Assembly: GCF_024721175.1 (NCBI RefSeq)
Contig: NZ_CP099399.1
Coordinates: 620,001 to 684,000, forward strand
Direction: 5' to 3'
Length of the DNA: 64,000 nt
Source: Rhizobium sp. Pop5
Lineage (GTDB): Bacteria; Pseudomonadota; Alphaproteobacteria; Rhizobiales; Rhizobiaceae
Positions 9,197 through 19,500 of this stretch are shown here, in pieces. Within the stretch, counting starts at the first letter, position 1. Each line of letters starts with the position of its first letter. Below the pieces are notes generated by a model, which was not told the origin of the DNA, made no database searches, and saw only the letters and a list, made by a program, of their open reading frames with translations. The position numbers and the translations under genes were made by a program.

Positions 9197-11506
9197 ATGG
9201 CCGCAGACCTCCGCTTTCTCGCAGCCCGCATCTCGGCCGAAATCAACGCCAGGCCCGAACAGGCCAAAGCCGCCATCGAGCTGCTCGACGAAGGCGCCAC
9301 CGTGCCCTTCATCGCCCGCTACCGCAAGGAAGTGACGGGCGGGCTCGATGACACGCAGTTGCGCGATCTCGCCGAGCGGCTGGTCTATCTGCGAGAACTC
9401 GAAGCCCGGCGCGACGCGATCGTCGAATCGATCACCGGCCAGGGCAAGATGACGGACGAGCTGATGGCCAAGGTCGCAGGCGCCGCAACCAAGGCCGAGC
9501 TCGAAGATCTCTATTTGCCCTACAAGCCGAAGCGCCGCACGCGGGCTGAAATCGCTCGCGAACGCGGCCTGGGCCCGCTTGCCGAGGCGATCCTCGCCGA
9601 CCGCGGACGGGAGCCGGCCGTCCTGGCCGAAGGCTTCGTCACGGTTGACGTGGCCGATGTGAAGACGGCGCTCGACGGCGCGCGCGACATCATCGCCGAG
9701 GGTATTGCCGAAAACGCCGATCTGCTCGGCAAATTGCGCGCCCATATGCGCCAGGCGGCACTTCTGAAGGCCAAGGTCGTCGACGGCAAGCAGGCGGCGG
9801 GTGAGAAGTTTTCCGACTATTTCGACCATTCCGAGCGCTGGGCGACCGCGCCCGGCCACCGCGCACTCGCCATGCTCCGTGGCTGGAACGAGGAGGTGCT
9901 GACGCTGACGATCGAGGCGGACGCCGAGACCGCCTCGCCGAACAAGCCGGTGGAGCGCATGATCACTGCGGCCTACGAGATCGGCGCAAGCCGCCCCGGC
10001 GACCGCTGGCTGATGGAGGTCGCAAGCTGGACCTGGCGCGTCAAGCTCTCCATGTCGCTTTCGCTCGATCTGATGCGGGAGCTGCGCGAAAGGGCCGAAG
10101 AGGAGGCGATCCATGTCTTCGCCCGCAATCTCAAGGACCTGCTGCTCGCCGCACCTGCCGGCTCGCGCGCGACGATGGGCCTCGATCCCGGCATCCGCAC
10201 CGGCGTCAAGGTTGCCGTCGTCGACGGCACCGGCAAGGTCGTTGCGACTTCGACCGTCTATCCCTTCCAGCCGCGGAATGACGTGCGCGGCGCCCAGATC
10301 GAGCTCGCCTCGCTGATCCGCAAACACAATGTCGAGCTGATCTCGATCGGCAATGGTACCGGCAGCCGCGAAACGGAAAAGCTGGTCGCCGACATGCTGG
10401 CCGAGCTTCCGGCGCCGAAGCCGACCAAGGTCATCGTTTCGGAAGCGGGCGCCTCGGTCTATTCCGCCTCGGCAACGGCGGCCGCCGAATTCCCCGATCT
10501 CGACGTGTCGCTGCGCGGGGCCGTCTCCATTGCGCGCCGCCTGCAGGATCCGCTGGCCGAACTCGTCAAGATCGAGCCGAAGTCGATCGGCGTCGGCCAG
10601 TATCAGCACGACGTCGACCAGCAGAAGCTGTCGCGTTCGCTCGATGCCGTGGTGGAAGATGCGGTGAATGCCGTCGGTGTCGATTTGAACACCGCGTCTG
10701 CGCCGCTGCTTTCCCGTGTCTCCGGCCTCGGCCCTTCGATCGCCGAGGCCATCGTGCGCCATCGCGACAGCGAAGGCCGTTTCGAGACGCGGCGCGATCT
10801 GATGAAGGTTGTCCGGCTCGGCGGCCGCACCTTCGAGCAATGCGCCGGCTTCCTGCGCATCCCGAACGGCAAGGAGCCGCTCGATGCCTCCTCGGTGCAT
10901 CCGGAAGCCTATGGCGTCGCCAAGAAGATCGTCGCCGCCTGCGGCCGTGATCTGCGTGCGTTGATGGGTGACAGCGCGCTTCTGAAATCGATCGATCCGC
11001 GTCAGTTCATCGACGAGAAGTTCGGTCTGCCGACGGTGAAAGACATCATCTCGGAGCTTGAAAAGCCAGGCCGCGATCCGCGTCCGAGCTTCAAGACCGC
11101 TACCTTCGCCGAGGGCGTCAACGAAATTTCCGATCTCACACCCGGCATGGTGCTGGAAGGAACGGTGACCAATGTCGCTGCCTTCGGCGCCTTCGTCGAT
11201 ATCGGCGTGCATCAGGATGGTTTGGTGCACGTGTCCCAGCTCGCCGATCGCTTCGTCAAGGACCCGCATGAGGTCGTCAAGGCGGGTGATGTCGTCAAGG
11301 TGCGGGTCGTCGAGGTCGACGCCAAGCGCAAGCGCATCGGTCTCTCCATGCGACGCGATGACGGGTCTTCGGCGCCTTCGCCGCGTGGTGATTCTCGCGG
11401 GAATTCCGGCTCCCGGCCGCAGAACGAGCGCCGGCCTGCCGCGCCCAAACAGGAAAGCCAGGGTGCTTTCGGCGCAGCACTTGCCGAAGCCATGAAGCGA
11501 AAATAA
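9197..11506 (+). CDS. tex: Tex-family RNA-binding protein (S1 domain)
   Basis: This 769-residue Tex homologue has the N-terminal helical region ([15 protein letters not shown] near residue 38), a YqgF/RNase H-like fold containing [17 protein letters not shown] near 325, helix-hairpin-helix repeats ([15 protein letters not shown] near 503), and a C-terminal S1 RNA-binding domain (about 650-718, [19 protein letters not shown]). A basic, disordered tail follows. Tex proteins bind nucleic acid and are linked to transcription and stress tolerance; the exact role varies. ATG 9197 is preceded by AGGA. The frame remains open back to 8891 over glyS, but that extension has no Tex homology. Confidence 0.95.
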   Translation: MAADLRFLAARISAEINARPEQAKAAIELLDEGATVPFIARYRKEVTGGLDDTQLRDLAERLVYLRELEARRDAIVESITGQGKMTDELMAKVAGAATKAELEDLYLPYKPKRRTRAEIARERGLGPLAEAILADRGREPAVLAEGFVTVDVADVKTALDGARDIIAEGIAENADLLGKLRAHMRQAALLKAKVVDGKQAAGEKFSDYFDHSERWATAPGHRALAMLRGWNEEVLTLTIEADAETASPNKPVERMITAAYEIGASRPGDRWLMEVASWTWRVKLSMSLSLDLMRELRERAEEEAIHVFARNLKDLLLAAPAGSRATMGLDPGIRTGVKVAVVDGTGKVVATSTVYPFQPRNDVRGAQIELASLIRKHNVELISIGNGTGSRETEKLVADMLAELPAPKPTKVIVSEAGASVYSASATAAAEFPDLDVSLRGAVSIARRLQDPLAELVKIEPKSIGVGQYQHDVDQQKLSRSLDAVVEDAVNAVGVDLNTASAPLLSRVSGLGPSIAEAIVRHRDSEGRFETRRDLMKVVRLGGRTFEQCAGFLRIPNGKEPLDASSVHPEAYGVAKKIVAACGRDLRALMGDSALLKSIDPRQFIDEKFGLPTVKDIISELEKPGRDPRPSFKTATFAEGVNEISDLTPGMVLEGTVTNVAAFGAFVDIGVHQDGLVHVSQLADRFVKDPHEVVKAGDVVKVRVVEVDAKRKRIGLSMRRDDGSSAPSPRGDSRGNSGSRPQNERRPAAPKQESQGAFGAALAEAMKRK

Positions 11507-11639
11507 GGGCTTAGCCAGCATTTCGGCAAAATTGCAACAGTTTGGCAGCGTTCTTTACAGAGTGCTAAATCCGGCGCTTGTAAGGCGAAAGAGAACGCCT
11601 AAGTTGATGTGACCATCCTGTCACATTTGCGAGGCGTCC

Positions 11640-12899
11640 ATGGCGTCGGCTTTCTTATCGATCGTCCAGCAAATCATCCGCAAGGGTTCGTTGAAACTTA
11701 CCCTTGCCAACGGCGACACTCATGTGATCGGCGACGGCACCGGCGACATGGTGGTCGCCCGCCTTGCCGATCAGGAGGCCGAAGACGCCATCCGCCGCGA
11801 CCCGACGATGAAGCTCGGGGAAATGTACATGCAGGGCCGGTTCATTCTCGAACAGGGCAACATTTACGATTTCCTGTCGCTGGTGAAGCAGAACACCACC
11901 AACGAGATCTTCGATTTCAAGATGGCGGCGCTGCTCGTCGGCCGCATTGCCTTGCAGCAGCTGAAGAGCCGACTGCCGGTCAACCGAAACAAGCATAATG
12001 TCGCCCACCACTACGACCTGTCGGCTAAGCTCTTCGATCTTTTCCTCGATGAAGACTGGCAATATTCCTGCGCCTATTTCGAGCCGCCGGGCATCGGTCT
12101 CGACGAGGCGCAGCTTGCCAAGAAGCGCCATATCGCCGCCAAGCTCCTGCTCGAGCCGAACCAGCGCATCCTGGAGATCGGGTCTGGCTGGGGCGGCATG
12201 GGCATGTATTTGACGGAGGCAACTGATGGGGCCGACTTCACCGGCATTACGCTCAGCGAGGAGCAGCTCAAGGTCTCCCGTATGCGCGCCGAAAAGCGCG
12301 GTCTTGCCGACCGCATGCGTTTCGAGCTGCAGGACTATCGCAGCATGACCGGCAAAAAGTTCGACCGCATCGTTTCGGTCGGCATGTTCGAGCATGTCGG
12401 CATCGGCAACTACGGCAATTTCTTCCGCAAGGTAGCCAACCTGCTCGACGATAACGGCGTCATGGTGCTGCATTCGATCGGCCGCCCGAAGCCAAGCTTC
12501 GGCACCAATGCCTTCATCGAGAAGTACATTTTCCCGGGCGGCTATATCCCTTCCGTCGGCGAGGTCGTGCCGCCGCTCGAAAAAGCGGGGCTCTTGGTCA
12601 AGGATATCGAAATCCTGCCGATGCACTATGCCTATACGCTGCGCCATTGGCGCGAGCGTTTCGTGGCGCGCAAGGCCGAGGCGGTGGCACTTTACGACGA
12701 ACAGTTCTTCCGCATGTGGGAATTCTATCTGGCCGGTTCTGAGATGGGCTTCCGCTGGGACGAGCTCTTCATCCTGCAGATCCAGATCGCCAAGAACCAG
12801 TTCGCCGTTCCCGACAACCGCAATTATATTGCCCGGAACGAAGCGAAGTTGAAGGAATTCGAGGCGAGGCGCGCGCCGCTGGAGAAGGTGACGTTCTGA
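11640..12899 (+). CDS. cfa: cyclopropane-fatty-acyl-phospholipid synthase
   Basis: This SAM-dependent enzyme adds a methylene bridge to unsaturated acyl chains of membrane phospholipids, usually in stationary phase or acid stress. The 419-residue protein has an N-terminal non-catalytic domain and a methyltransferase fold. The family segment HNVAHHYDLSAKLFDLFLD is near residue 118, the SAM motif ILEIGSGWGGMGMYL is near 177, and VSVGMFEHVGIGNY is near 246. The upstream gap has a small GTGAC/GTCAC inverted repeat at about 11609-11624 but no obvious promoter. A histidine phosphatase gene follows 43 bases later on the same strand. Confidence 0.95.
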   Translation: MASAFLSIVQQIIRKGSLKLTLANGDTHVIGDGTGDMVVARLADQEAEDAIRRDPTMKLGEMYMQGRFILEQGNIYDFLSLVKQNTTNEIFDFKMAALLVGRIALQQLKSRLPVNRNKHNVAHHYDLSAKLFDLFLDEDWQYSCAYFEPPGIGLDEAQLAKKRHIAAKLLLEPNQRILEIGSGWGGMGMYLTEATDGADFTGITLSEEQLKVSRMRAEKRGLADRMRFELQDYRSMTGKKFDRIVSVGMFEHVGIGNYGNFFRKVANLLDDNGVMVLHSIGRPKPSFGTNAFIEKYIFPGGYIPSVGEVVPPLEKAGLLVKDIEILPMHYAYTLRHWRERFVARKAEAVALYDEQFFRMWEFYLAGSEMGFRWDELFILQIQIAKNQFAVPDNRNYIARNEAKLKEFEARRAPLEKVTF

Positions 12900-12942
12900 T
12901 CCGCGCAATTGGAGCGGCGGCGGCTGACGAAAGGACATTCCG

Positions 12943-13524
12943 ATGAGCAGCGCATTTCCGGAGATCTACCTGGTTCGCCACGGCGAGACCGAATGGAGCC
13001 TTTCCGGCCGTCATACCGGCCGCAGCGATATTCCTTTGACGGCGAACGGCGAGGCGGCCGCCCGCAAGCTCACCGAGCGGCTGGCGGGTCTCTCCGTCTC
13101 AGGCGTCTGGTCGAGCCCGTCCGAGCGCGCCCGCAAGACCTGTGCACTTGCCGGATTCGGGGCAGGCGCTGTGATCCGCGAGGATCTCGCCGAATGGGAC
13201 TACGGGGCCTATGAAGGCGTCACGACCAAGGAAATCCTTGCGGGCCGCCCCGGTTGGCAGCTCTTTCGCGACGGTTGCCCGAGCGGAGAGGCGGCTGCCG
13301 ACGTGGGTGCGCGCGCAGACGCGGTCATCCACGCCCTTCGCAAAGAAGCCGCAAGCATTCTGATTTTTTCCAGTTCGCATTTCCTGCGCGTGCTCGCTGC
13401 CCGCTGGCTCGGCTTGCCACCGCAAGATGGCGCGCATTTCGTGTTGGATACCACGAGCATCAGCGTCCTCGGCTATGAACATGATCTCACCGAACCGGTC
13501 ATCCGTCGCTGGAACCAACGCTGA
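12943..13524 (+). CDS. histidine phosphatase family protein
   Basis: The 193-residue protein has the RHG catalytic motif at the N-terminus (YLVRHGETEWS, about residues 8-18), the second active-site region SSPSERARKTCALAG, the acid LAEWDYGAYEG near 84, and the second histidine in SSHFLRVLAARWLGL near 143. These mark the phosphoglycerate-mutase-like phosphatase superfamily. The substrate cannot be read from sequence; sugar phosphates or cofactors such as alpha-ribazole phosphate are options. No cobalamin genes lie nearby. It probably shares a transcript with cfa. Confidence 0.9.
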   Translation: MSSAFPEIYLVRHGETEWSLSGRHTGRSDIPLTANGEAAARKLTERLAGLSVSGVWSSPSERARKTCALAGFGAGAVIREDLAEWDYGAYEGVTTKEILAGRPGWQLFRDGCPSGEAAADVGARADAVIHALRKEAASILIFSSSHFLRVLAARWLGLPPQDGAHFVLDTTSISVLGYEHDLTEPVIRRWNQR

Positions 13525-13632
13525 AGCGTCCGCGTCTTCTTGCCGTGGTTAACAATGGCGTAACGACATCAGGATAAATGTAGCGGCCGCCGCCCTCCGC
13601 GGCTTTGTTTTTGCGTTTTCTGGAGTGCGGAC

Positions 13633-14445
13633 GTGTCCCATCGATCAGCCGTATCGATTTCTTTTCTTATTGCCTTTTCATCCTTTGGTTCGGCCGCCGC
13701 GCAGGACAGCGGCCAGCATTTCTGGTCCGGCGACTGGTATCTGAGCGTCGGCGTCGCGGGCTTCTCCGCGCCGAAATTCGAGGGCTCGCGGCGTTACGAA
13801 TTCAGGTTCAGCCCGCTGATATCGGCCGGCCGGCAAGGCTCGGGCCCGCGCTTTTCCTCGCGCAATGACAATCCTTCCTTCGCCCTCATGGATAACGGTG
13901 CTTTCCGCGCCGGCATCGTCGGCAAGTTCGTGCCTTCGCGAGACGAGGGCGATGGTCACGAGCTGAAGGGCATGAAGAAGGTCAAGTGGGGGGCGGAAGC
14001 TGGCGGCTTCGTCGAGGTCTATCCGACCGATTTCCTGCGCGCCCGCGCCGAAGTTCGCCAGGGTATCCGCTCCCATGACGGCGTCGTCGCCGATCTCGCC
14101 GTCGACGCCTTCACTGATATCGCCCCCGACCTCCAGCTTTCCGGCGGTCCGCGCGCGACATTTGCCACCAGCGGCTATTACGACGCTTATTACGGCGTCA
14201 ATGCCAAGCAGGCGGCGGCAAGCGGGCTTGATCAATACAAGCCGTCGTCAGGCATTCAGTCCTACGGTGCCGGGGCTGCTCTGACCTGGAAGGCGACGGA
14301 AAATCTCTCGGCGAGTTCTTTCCTCGAATATAAGCGGCTTGCGGGTCCGGCCGCCGACAGCAGCCTCGTGCGGGAGCGCGGCTCAAAGAACCAGGTCCTG
14401 ATCGGCGTCTCGGCGACCTACAAGTTCAATTTTTCGCTGCAGTGA
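13633..14445 (+). CDS. MipA/OmpV family outer-membrane protein
   Basis: The 270-residue protein has a signal peptide (about residues 1-23, ending SAAAQ), then alternating beta-strand sequence with SPLISAGRQGSGPRFSSRND near 57 and a C-terminal strand ending in Phe-Ser-Leu-Gln. This fits the MipA/OmpV beta-barrel family of outer-membrane scaffold or adhesion-like proteins. The start is GTG 13633, with GGAG nine bases upstream. The reading frame has normal host codon bias. The specific role is not known; MipA homologues bind murein hydrolases in E. coli. Confidence 0.85.
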   Translation: MSHRSAVSISFLIAFSSFGSAAAQDSGQHFWSGDWYLSVGVAGFSAPKFEGSRRYEFRFSPLISAGRQGSGPRFSSRNDNPSFALMDNGAFRAGIVGKFVPSRDEGDGHELKGMKKVKWGAEAGGFVEVYPTDFLRARAEVRQGIRSHDGVVADLAVDAFTDIAPDLQLSGGPRATFATSGYYDAYYGVNAKQAAASGLDQYKPSSGIQSYGAGAALTWKATENLSASSFLEYKRLAGPAADSSLVRERGSKNQVLIGVSATYKFNFSLQ

Positions 14446-14500
14446 TTGACGGCGGCGCGTGTCCCTCCAGGCACGAAAACGGCGCTGTATCCCATTGAAT

Positions 14501-14551
14501 TGCGCATGATCTTCTGGGTGGATCAGTTCCGGATTAGGGAATTATGCAGCG
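14501..14551. repeat. rhizobial palindromic repeat, family C copy 1 (degenerate)
   Basis: GCGCATGATC...TTCCGGATT...ATTATGCAGCG aligns with 45235-45290 (TGCTGCATGATTT...TTTCCGATTTT...TTATGCAGTA). The left arm has drifted from GCTGCAT to GCGCAT. It lies in the 152-base gap between the MipA-like gene and ubiA. Confidence 0.55.
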
Positions 14552-14597
14552 GCGGTGCGGCGATCGCTTCTTGACCGGGTTGCCGGCCCATCGCTAG

Positions 14598-15566
14598 ATG
14601 GGCCGCATGGAAGATACCGACAATCTCAACGACCGCGTCTCCGACGCGCCTTCAGACAACTGGGTCTACCGGATCCTGCCGCAATGGCTTTGGCCCTATG
14701 CGCAGCTTGCGCGCTGGGATCGCCCTATCGGCTGGCAGCTCTTGATGTGGCCGTGTTTCTGGTCGGCAACGCTTGCCGCCAATGCGGCGATTGACCAGGG
14801 GCTTTATTCCGGCAGCCTGCTGGTGTCCCATCTTTTCCTTTATTTCATCGGCGCGGTCGCCATGCGTGGCGCCGGCTGCACCTATAACGATCTCGTCGAC
14901 CACGAGATCGACATGGAAGTGGCCCGCACGCGTTCGCGTCCGCTCCCTTCCGGCCGCGCCACGCGCGCCGGGGCGAAGATCTTCATCGGCCTGCAGGCCC
15001 TGGTCGGCCTTTTCGTGCTGCTGCAGTTCAACTGGCTCACCGTCTTCCTCGGCGTGCTCTCGCTCGGGATCGTGGCGTTTTATCCCTATGCCAAGCGCTT
15101 TACCGATTGGCCGCAATTCTTCCTGGGGCTTGCTTTCTCCTGGGGCGCGCTGATGGGCTGGGCCGGCATTTTGGGCGGCCTCTCCTTCGCTGCCATCCTG
15201 ATCTACGCCGCCTCCGTCGCCTGGACGATCGGTTACGACACGATCTATGCGCATCAGGACAAGGAGGATGACGAGCTGATTGGCGTGCGCTCCACCGCCC
15301 GCCTTTTCGGTGACAAAACGCGGCAATGGCTGATCGGCCTTTACGGGCTGACTCTGGTGCTGATGTTCATGGCTTTCGCGCTCGCCGGCGCCAATCTCAT
15401 TGCTTTCCTGGGGCTCATCGGTGCGGCCGGCATGTTCGGCTGGCAGATCGTTCGGCTTGATATCGACGATCCCGCCCAATGCCTGGCGCTCTTCAGGTCG
15501 AACAACCGCGTCGGCTTGATCATCTTCTTTGGCCTGTTTGTCTCGCTGCTCTTCGCCATTCCCTGA
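14598..15566 (+). CDS. ubiA: 4-hydroxybenzoate polyprenyltransferase
   Basis: UbiA attaches the polyprenyl tail to 4-hydroxybenzoate in ubiquinone synthesis and is an integral membrane enzyme. The 322 residues contain about eight hydrophobic helices and both Asp-rich prenyl-diphosphate/Mg2+ motifs: NDLVDHEIDMEVARTRSRP near residue 96 and DTIYAHQDKEDDELIGV near 214. The N-terminal sequence WPYAQLARWDRPIGWQLL is family-typical. ATG 14598 or ATG 14607 could be used; neither has a strong ribosome binding site. A strong terminator follows the stop. Confidence 0.95.
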   Translation: MGRMEDTDNLNDRVSDAPSDNWVYRILPQWLWPYAQLARWDRPIGWQLLMWPCFWSATLAANAAIDQGLYSGSLLVSHLFLYFIGAVAMRGAGCTYNDLVDHEIDMEVARTRSRPLPSGRATRAGAKIFIGLQALVGLFVLLQFNWLTVFLGVLSLGIVAFYPYAKRFTDWPQFFLGLAFSWGALMGWAGILGGLSFAAILIYAASVAWTIGYDTIYAHQDKEDDELIGVRSTARLFGDKTRQWLIGLYGLTLVLMFMAFALAGANLIAFLGLIGAAGMFGWQIVRLDIDDPAQCLALFRSNNRVGLIIFFGLFVSLLFAIP

Positions 15567-15576
15567 ATGAAACGAA

Positions 15577-15600
15577 AAACCCGGCGTGGACGCCGGGTTT
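15577..15600. terminator. bidirectional Rho-independent terminator after ubiA
   Basis: AAACCCGGCG (15577-15586) and CGCCGGGTTT (15591-15600) form a perfect 10-base-pair stem with a TGGA loop. The A/T ends give U-runs on both strands. It separates ubiA from the convergent DUF6101-like gene. Confidence 0.85.
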
Positions 15601-15649
15601 CAAACTGGTTCCAAAACGGCGCTGCCGAGTGGAAGCGTCGCGATCTCGC

Positions 15650-16216
15650 TCAGTTGCGGGCGATAATTTCCTTGCCTTCGATCTTCATGGCAACGCCGAG
15701 CCGGCCGGTCGTGCGGCGCACGAGGAAGCGCGGGCGGCGGTTTGCGAAGTAGGAATGGCGGCGGCGCGGCTTGAGGTCGCTGGTGCGCAAAGCCCCGATA
15801 TGGTCCTCGAGAGGTCGGGCGACGCCGTCGGCCTCGACCATCAGCATCGGAATGCGGAAGGCTTCGGACCAGCTGCGCCAGTCGGCGGCGATATCGCTGA
15901 GGTCATGGGCAACGAGCAGCGGAATGCAGAGCTCCGGATCGGCGTGGTGGAGCTCGAGCGTCACTGTGACTTCGCCGTCGCCATGGTCGATGGCGCGGGC
16001 GGCGACACCCTGGAAGACGCGCTTCGGCAGCGCAATCGAGAGCGGCAGGCCGCTGGAAGGGAGGACTTTGCGCAGAACCGCACCGCGTTCGTCTATCGTG
16101 ATGCTGACGTCATCCGAACAATCATGGATGGCGTAGCTGACCTGCTGGGGAAAGCGGGAAGGATCGAGGCGCAGCGTCGTACCAGCCCAGGCGGGCTTCA
16201 TAACGGGATTGTTCAT
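15650..16216 (-). CDS. DUF6101-like conserved rhizobial protein
   Basis: The 188-residue soluble protein has no signal peptide or membrane segment. It contains RLDPSRFPQQVSYAIHD near residue 17 and a C-terminal basic segment (PRRRHSYFANRRPRFLVRR). I associate it with the DUF6101 family from memory, so the label is tentative; the function is unknown. The start at 16216 is preferred because the leader carries AAGGG (16226-16230) at good spacing. That AAGGG forms the 3' end of a glycine-riboswitch-like structure, which suggests translation is ligand- or structure-controlled. It converges on ubiA. Confidence 0.7.
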   Translation of the reverse strand: MNNPVMKPAWAGTTLRLDPSRFPQQVSYAIHDCSDDVSITIDERGAVLRKVLPSSGLPLSIALPKRVFQGVAARAIDHGDGEVTVTLELHHADPELCIPLLVAHDLSDIAADWRSWSEAFRIPMLMVEADGVARPLEDHIGALRTSDLKPRRRHSYFANRRPRFLVRRTTGRLGVAMKIEGKEIIARN

Positions 16217-16222
16217 TTCATT

Positions 16223-16290
16223 CTACCCTTGTCTTACCTGAGAGCCGATTTCCGGTCTTCTCCTTGGGACTTTTCGTCCTCTATGGCCGA
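16223..16290 (-). promoter_or_regulatory. glycine-riboswitch-like leader of the DUF6101-like gene (candidate)
   Basis: Read on the minus strand, the leader contains AGAG (16282-16279), a GAC/GTC hairpin with GAAAA loop, then CCAAGGAGAAGA (16267-16256), a CCG/CGG hairpin (16255-16245), and CTCTCAGGTAA (16244-16234) followed by GACAAGGG. AGAG can pair with CTCT to close the structure. Glycine riboswitch aptamers have the same order: GGAGAG, hairpin, CCGAAGGAGCAA, hairpin, CUCUCAGGUAAAAGGAC. The 3' core matches exactly over CTCTCAGGTAA; the middle block is imperfect, and the helices are shorter than usual. The terminal AAGGG doubles as the ribosome binding site of the start at 16216. Confidence 0.45.
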
Positions 16291-16516
16291 CAATAGGCGC
16301 GCCCCGTTCCGTACAGCTTAAAAATTGCGGTTAAGAAAACTTTGCCTCCTACGATGGTTATCAAAACCGAATCCGGCAGGGTTTCCGGAAGGTGAACGGT
16401 GTGGTGTGCTGAAGCGGCACATCCTGGAGTAAGCCTCGGGTAAGTTTTCCGTGGCAAAATGTCGTCACCAGTAGTTCGTGATTCTCTTAAAGAATTTGTC
16501 GAAAAGGGCGCTTTTC

Positions 16517-19500
16517 ATGATTACGGCCTCCCTCGCTTACTCGATCCTGTCGAAGGACATGACGTCCAGCCTCGCCAAGGTCGCGTCGCAGACGACCGTC
16601 AAGAAGGATGCTCAGTACTACGCGGACAATATCAATAAGGTCAAAGACGTCGACGACTTCCTCGGCAATTACAAGCTCTACAGCTATGCGATGAAGGCCT
16701 ATGGCCTCGAGGACATGACCTATGCCAAGGCCTTCATGAAGAAGGTGCTGGAGAGCGATCTCACCGATCCCAACAGCTACGCCAACAAGCTTTCCGACAC
16801 GCGTTACCGCGAATTCGCCGCCGCCTTCAATTTCAATTCGCCTGAAAAGGATGTGCAGACGGATGCGCAGGAGGACGATCTGATCGGCCTCTACAAGCAG
16901 TCCTTCGTCGATGCCGACAAGGCAGCGACTACCGAAAGCACCTATTACAGCAACAATATAGGCGACGTGCAGACCGTTGACGATCTCGTCAACAACACCC
17001 GGCTGCGCACCTATGTGCTGAAGACCTTCAAGATCGATCCCACCTATGCGTCGAAGGACTTTCTGCGCCAGGTGCTGACGAGCGATCTCAGCGACCCCAA
17101 CAGCGTCGTCAACACGCAAGGCGGCGACAAGTACAAGGCGCTTGCCGCCCAGTTCAGCTTCAACGCCGACGGCACGGTCAACGGCAGCGCCCAGAGCGCC
17201 GCGCAGAAGGCTTCGGTCATCGAGACCTATACGTTGAACTCGCAGTCGGTCATCATCGATAATTCGGTCGGTTCCGATGTCTACTATGTCAGCCAGACGG
17301 CGGCCGACTACAACAAGGCTTATTACACCGCCAAGATCGGCACGATCACCAATGTCGACGATCTGGTCGCAGACAACCGTCTGACCTCCTACATCAAGAC
17401 GGCCTACAGCATGGGCGCCGACTTTACGTCCCCAGCGCTGCGCATGGTGCTCACCGATCCCAGTTACGCCCAACTGATGGGCTTCACCAATGTGTACAAC
17501 GCCTTCAACTTCAAGGCCGACGGTTCGGCGTCGACCACCGCGCGCGTTCAGTCGATCGATCAGGCAAACAAGCTGCAATCGGCCGCCTCAAGCACGAACA
17601 ACTATTACACTGTGACGTCTCAATCGAGCGCCATCACCAATGTCGATGACCTGCTCGCAGACGGCGTTCTGGCGCGTTACATCAAGGATGCCTATGGTCT
17701 CGGCACGAGCTTCAGCAATGCCGATTTGAAGAGCATCCTGACCGATCCGACCTTTGCCGCGGCTCAGGGACATGCCGACCTCAACGCCGACTTCAACTTT
17801 CAGGCCGACGGTTCGATCAACGGGTCTGCGATCCAGACGGCGGCGCAACGGAAATCGACCACCGACAAGTCGGCGGCGAACGCAGCACACTTCAACAGCA
17901 TGATCGCCAATGTCACCAATGTCGATCAAATCATGTCCGATCCTGTTGCGGTGAGCTACCTCAGAAACAGCATGCAGATCGCAGACAGCGTTTCCGATGC
18001 GACCTTGAGATCCTTCCTCGTCGATCCGACGGCCGCCAGCGCCCAGGGCTACGGCGATGTCCACGACCTGTTCAATTTCAAGGCGGATGGTTCGGTCGCC
18101 ACGCTCCATGCCTCCCAGAGCGCCTCCCAGAGCGCGAACACCGCCAGCAAGGCCGACAATGCGGCAGTCTATTACCAGGCAACGATCGCAGGCATCTCGA
18201 ACGTCGATCAGTTGCTGGCGGATCAAAAACTGAACAATTTCGTGCGTAACGCCTATGGCATCCCGTCGACGGTCACTGATGTCGCGCTTCGCGCGATCCT
18301 GACCGATCAGAGTGGCACCGGCACCTATGCCGACGTCGCTGCCGCCTTTAATTTCAAGGCGGACGGCTCGCTCGAGGACGGTATGGCTGCGCAGACGGCC
18401 ACCCAGATCAACAACACGAAATTTACGGCCGCGGCACGCACGGACGACTATTCCTCGCGGATGGCGACGATCGGCAACGTTGATGATCTTTTGGCCGACC
18501 CGGCCATCACCAATTTCCTGAAAAGCACCTACGATCTGCCTTTCGATATCTCGAACGCCGATCTGAAGAGCATTCTGACCGATCCCACGGCCGCTGCGGC
18601 AGCCGGCCATGCCGACCTTAACGCGGACTTCAACTTCGCTGCCGACGGATCGCTTCCGGCGCTAAGCTCGGTCCAGAACGCTGATCAGGCGCAGACCACC
18701 AATGACAATTATGCAGCACGTTATGACGACGAGCGCGACGAGGCGATTGACGAGGTGGCGTCCAACTATAAGTCCATGATGGCCCCCAGCAACAGCCTGC
18801 TGGATTTTTCCGATATCAAGACCGTCAATGATTTCCTGCGCACCAATTCGACGGCCGATTTTGTCAAGAGCAACGACAACCTGCCGGATCCCTATCACGT
18901 GGCGCTGCAGGCATTCGGCCTGACGGAGCAGGAAGTACCGCGCTCGATGATGCGCAAGATCCTGACGAGCGATGCCTATGACCCGAAGGGTTATATCGCC
19001 TCCCTCAAGGACGAACGCATCACCAATCTTGCCCGCGCCTTCAACTTCGGCCCCGACGGCAAGGCGGCGGCTCCCTTTCAGGCGCTTCCCGATGCGACGA
19101 TGGCCAAATACGCCACCGACTACAAATCGCATATCACCATGCTGATGAAGGATGGCCCGGTAAAGGACAAGGCTGCCAAGGACGCGACGGCGGAAGTCGA
19201 CTATTTCGCCAAAGGCATGGCGAAGGTGAAATCGCTCGACGACTTCCTGGATGATAGCCGCCTGACCGACCTGGTGCTGAAGGCGAATAACCTCGACCCC
19301 AAGAATTACGACAAGGCCACGCTGAAGAAGATCTTCACCTCGGATCCCGATGATAAGAAGAGCTATCTCAACACCAAGGCCGACGCGCGCTTCAAGGATA
19401 TCGTCGCTGCCTTCAATTTCGACAAGGACGGCAACCTGACCCGCGCCAAGATCGGTACCGTCCAGAACAAGGCAGCCGAGGACCATACCCAGCAGCTCTT

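Noticed and set aside
8474..11521. 1,015-codon open frame on the minus strand opposite tex and glyS
   Set aside because: It is the antisense shadow of GC-rich coding sequence. Its N-terminal part is complementary to tex, and its end enters glyS out of frame; there are no recognised domains.
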